Below are positions 3,746 to 5,269 of a stretch of DNA of 5,269 bases, in pieces. The stretch is from Candidatus Omnitrophota bacterium (GTDB taxonomy: Bacteria > Omnitrophota > Gorgyraeia > Gygaellales > Profunditerraquicolaceae), in the NCBI GenBank assembly GCA_026387255.1, contig JAPLMA010000020.1:1-5269 (forward strand). Direction: 5' to 3'. Each line of letters starts with the position of its first letter. The first letter of the stretch is position 1. The position numbers and the translations under genes are program-made. The notes under the pieces are model-generated. The model saw only the letters and a list, made by a program, of their open reading frames with translations, was not told the origin of the DNA and searched no databases.

Positions 3746-4894
3746 TTATCTTCGTACACAATCTTCCATTAACTTAATTGAACAATATTCTCCACACATC
3801 GTGCACACACTAGAAAGCTTTGGCTTACTGCTTAAGCGATACGCGCTGGCTTTATCAGGATCAATAGATAACTTAATTTGTTTTTTCCAGTCCCGTGCCT
3901 GACGAGCAATCGAAATACTTCTATCCCAAACAATCGCCAGCTTTCGACGTTTAACTAAATCCCCGGCATGCGCGGCAATTCGACAAGCAATAACACCTTC
4001 CCGCACATCACTTATTGTCGGATGACGCAAGTGCTCAGCAGGAGTTACATAGCAAAGGAAATCCGCCCCTACACTAGCGGCAATTGCTCCACCGATTGCC
4101 GAAGTAATATGATCATAGCCAGCCGCCACATCAGTAACTAATGGCCCTAATACATAAAAAGGCGCGCCGGAACAATATTTTTTTTCTAAAGCGATATTTT
4201 TTTCTATCTGATCCAGAGGAACATGGCCCGGGCCTTCAATCATCACCTGCACACCTTGCGCCCTGGCACGTTTAGCCAAACCACCGAGAATTTTTAATTC
4301 CGCTATCTGCGCTTTATCCGTAGCGTCTAAAATCGAACCTGGCCTCAAGCCGTCACCTAAACTTAAAGTTACATCATATTTATTAGCAATATCCAGAATT
4401 TGATCAAAATGCGAATAGAAAGGATTCTCTCTTCTTTGATATTTTATCCAACTGGCGATAATCGCTCCTCCGCGCGAAACTACTCCCATCAGCCGCTTAT
4501 GCTTATTAAGTACCTTTAAGCTGCTTTGCGTTACTCCGCTATGTATAGTAAAAAAATCTACACCCTGTTTAGCCTGATCGAGTAATACTTCCAGTATGTC
4601 TTGAGCGTCGAATTTAAGAAAATTTTTATTTTTTTCCTTTGCCCTAACTGCTACCTCATAAATCGGGACCGGACCCACCGGCACAGTTGAATATTTTAAA
4701 ACTTCTCTTCTTACCTTGGCAAGATTACCTCCGACACTTAAATCCATCAGCGCATCCGCGCCATACTTTATCGCTATTTTAAGCTTTTGAATTTCATCAG
4801 CAATCTGGGATTCATCCGTAGAAGTGCCAATATTAGCGTTAACCTTAGTGGACAAACCACTACCTACAGCACAAGGGTATTCTAGTTGGGTCAT
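3746..4894 (-). CDS. thiC: Phosphomethylpyrimidine synthase ThiC, short form with compacted N-terminus
   Basis: ThiC is a radical-SAM enzyme that rearranges aminoimidazole ribotide into HMP-phosphate, the pyrimidine half of thiamine. Recognisable blocks are KVNANIGTS (17-25), GADALMDLS (45-53), the VPVGPVPIYE strand (71-80), FFTIHSGV (114-121), SRGG (140-143), LSLGDGLRPG (177-186), MIEGPGHVPL (218-227), YVLGPLVTDVAAGYDHI (247-263) and VTPAEHL (283-289). The C-terminal 4Fe-4S cluster motif is C364-x2-C367-x3-C371, one residue tighter than CX2CX4C of well-studied aerobic ThiC. It starts MTQLEY as usual but goes straight to GSGLSTKVNANIG. The roughly 50 residues normally between, including an IPANxNH-type stretch, are absent, giving 382 instead of about 425-430. 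The BzaF-type paralog is less likely because thiE is adjacent and overlaps by ATGA. The TAA stop lies 7 bp before the tRNA-derived repeat array. Confidence 0.95.
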   Translation of the reverse strand: MTQLEYPCAVGSGLSTKVNANIGTSTDESQIADEIQKLKIAIKYGADALMDLSVGGNLAKVRREVLKYSTVPVGPVPIYEVAVRAKEKNKNFLKFDAQDILEVLLDQAKQGVDFFTIHSGVTQSSLKVLNKHKRLMGVVSRGGAIIASWIKYQRRENPFYSHFDQILDIANKYDVTLSLGDGLRPGSILDATDKAQIAELKILGGLAKRARAQGVQVMIEGPGHVPLDQIEKNIALEKKYCSGAPFYVLGPLVTDVAAGYDHITSAIGGAIAASVGADFLCYVTPAEHLRHPTISDVREGVIACRIAAHAGDLVKRRKLAIVWDRSISIARQARDWKKQIKLSIDPDKASAYRLSSKPKLSSVCTMCGEYCSIKLMEDCVRR

Positions 4895-5269
4895 ATTTTT
4901 TTTAACTTCTTAGAGAGTCGTTTAGTTGCTCCTTTAGGATCCTGGGACCCTAAAATCGCCTGGCAAACTGCAATCCGCCTAAAGCCGGCAGCAGTAATTT
5001 CTTTAATATTACCTTCATTGATATTACCAATAGCAAAATAAGGTATTTTTATTTTAGCCTTTAACTCTGCGGCTGCTTTTATACCAATGCCCGGATAACC
5101 CGGCTTAGTGGCAGTAGCATATACCGGGCCAATACCAATATAATCTGCTCCTTGTTTTTGCGCTCTGAATGCTTGAGCCAGATTATGACAACTTAAGCCA
5201 ATAATCTTATCTTGGCCTAATATCTTTCTGGCTTCTCTTAGGGAAAGATCCTCTTGCCCCAGATGTACT
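4891..5269 (-). CDS. thiE: Thiamine phosphate synthase ThiE, N-terminus cut by window edge
   Basis: ThiE joins HMP-pyrophosphate to thiazole phosphate, giving thiamine phosphate and pyrophosphate, on a TIM-barrel fold in the cytoplasm. 125 residues up to the stop are visible, of about 210 expected. Motifs in order are VHLGQEDLSLREAR (substrate loop), IIGLSCHNL (usually LSxH), GADYIGIGPVYATATKPG, IPYFAIGNIN and RRIAVCQAIL, with the usual DP near the C-terminus. The phosphate-binding AIGGI loop reads AIGNI, a Gly-to-Asn change to note. The TGA stop at 4893-4891 overlaps the thiC ATG as ATGA, so the two are translationally coupled in a thiamine operon. The operon's promoter, and any TPP riboswitch, would lie beyond 5269. 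The lysine-rich tail KRLSKKLKKI is lineage-specific. Confidence 0.95.
   Translation of the reverse strand, partial: VHLGQEDLSLREARKILGQDKIIGLSCHNLAQAFRAQKQGADYIGIGPVYATATKPGYPGIGIKAAAELKAKIKIPYFAIGNINEGNIKEITAAGFRRIAVCQAILGSQDPKGATKRLSKKLKKI

Noticed and set aside
4850..4910. TPP riboswitch ahead of thiC
   Set aside because: thiC overlaps thiE by 4 bp and there is no leader. Any riboswitch would be upstream of the operon, outside the window.

Overview
The window is an AT-rich bacterial chromosome segment in which every supported gene lies on the minus strand, so transcription runs from high to low coordinates. It probably comes from a poorly cultured diderm anaerobe. The NlpD-like lipoprotein implies an outer membrane. 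The short ThiC with a compact C-terminal cysteine cluster fits anaerobes. The many short perfect palindromes, together with an archaeal-type P-loop ATPase, resemble Omnitrophota-like or candidate-phylum genomes. That placement is an inference and not a proof.

In transcription order, the window opens with the C-terminal 125 residues of ThiE (thiamine phosphate synthase), which overlaps ThiC (HMP-phosphate synthase) by ATGA. This is the end of a thiamine biosynthesis operon. Next comes a 245-bp non-coding block made of two identical 119-bp tandem units plus a 12-bp remnant. It runs straight into an intact tRNA-Gly with anticodon CCC. Each unit holds the first 22 nt of that same tRNA, split between nucleotides 12 and 13 by a 66-bp pair of back-to-back palindromes. 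This is the most unusual structure in the window.

After the tRNA and a 14-bp palindrome comes a three-gene, translationally coupled cluster joined by two ATGA overlaps: a LysM plus degenerate-M23 lipoprotein of NlpD type, a 531-residue archaeal-type P-loop ATPase of unknown role, and a YfcE/MJ0936-type metallophosphoesterase. A short spacer with three consecutive stem-loops follows. The last gene is a HIT-family nucleotide hydrolase/phosphorylase with its own Shine-Dalgarno site, cut by the window edge.

ThiE and ThiC act in one pathway: ThiC makes HMP-P, and after phosphorylation ThiE joins it to the thiazole. The nlpD-like, ATPase and phosphoesterase genes are linked by overlap, but their functional relation cannot be read from the sequence. 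The points most worth following are the tRNA-derived tandem array, the compacted N-terminus of ThiC, the loss of zinc ligands in the M23 domain, and a GC-rich in-frame patch near the end of the phosphoesterase.
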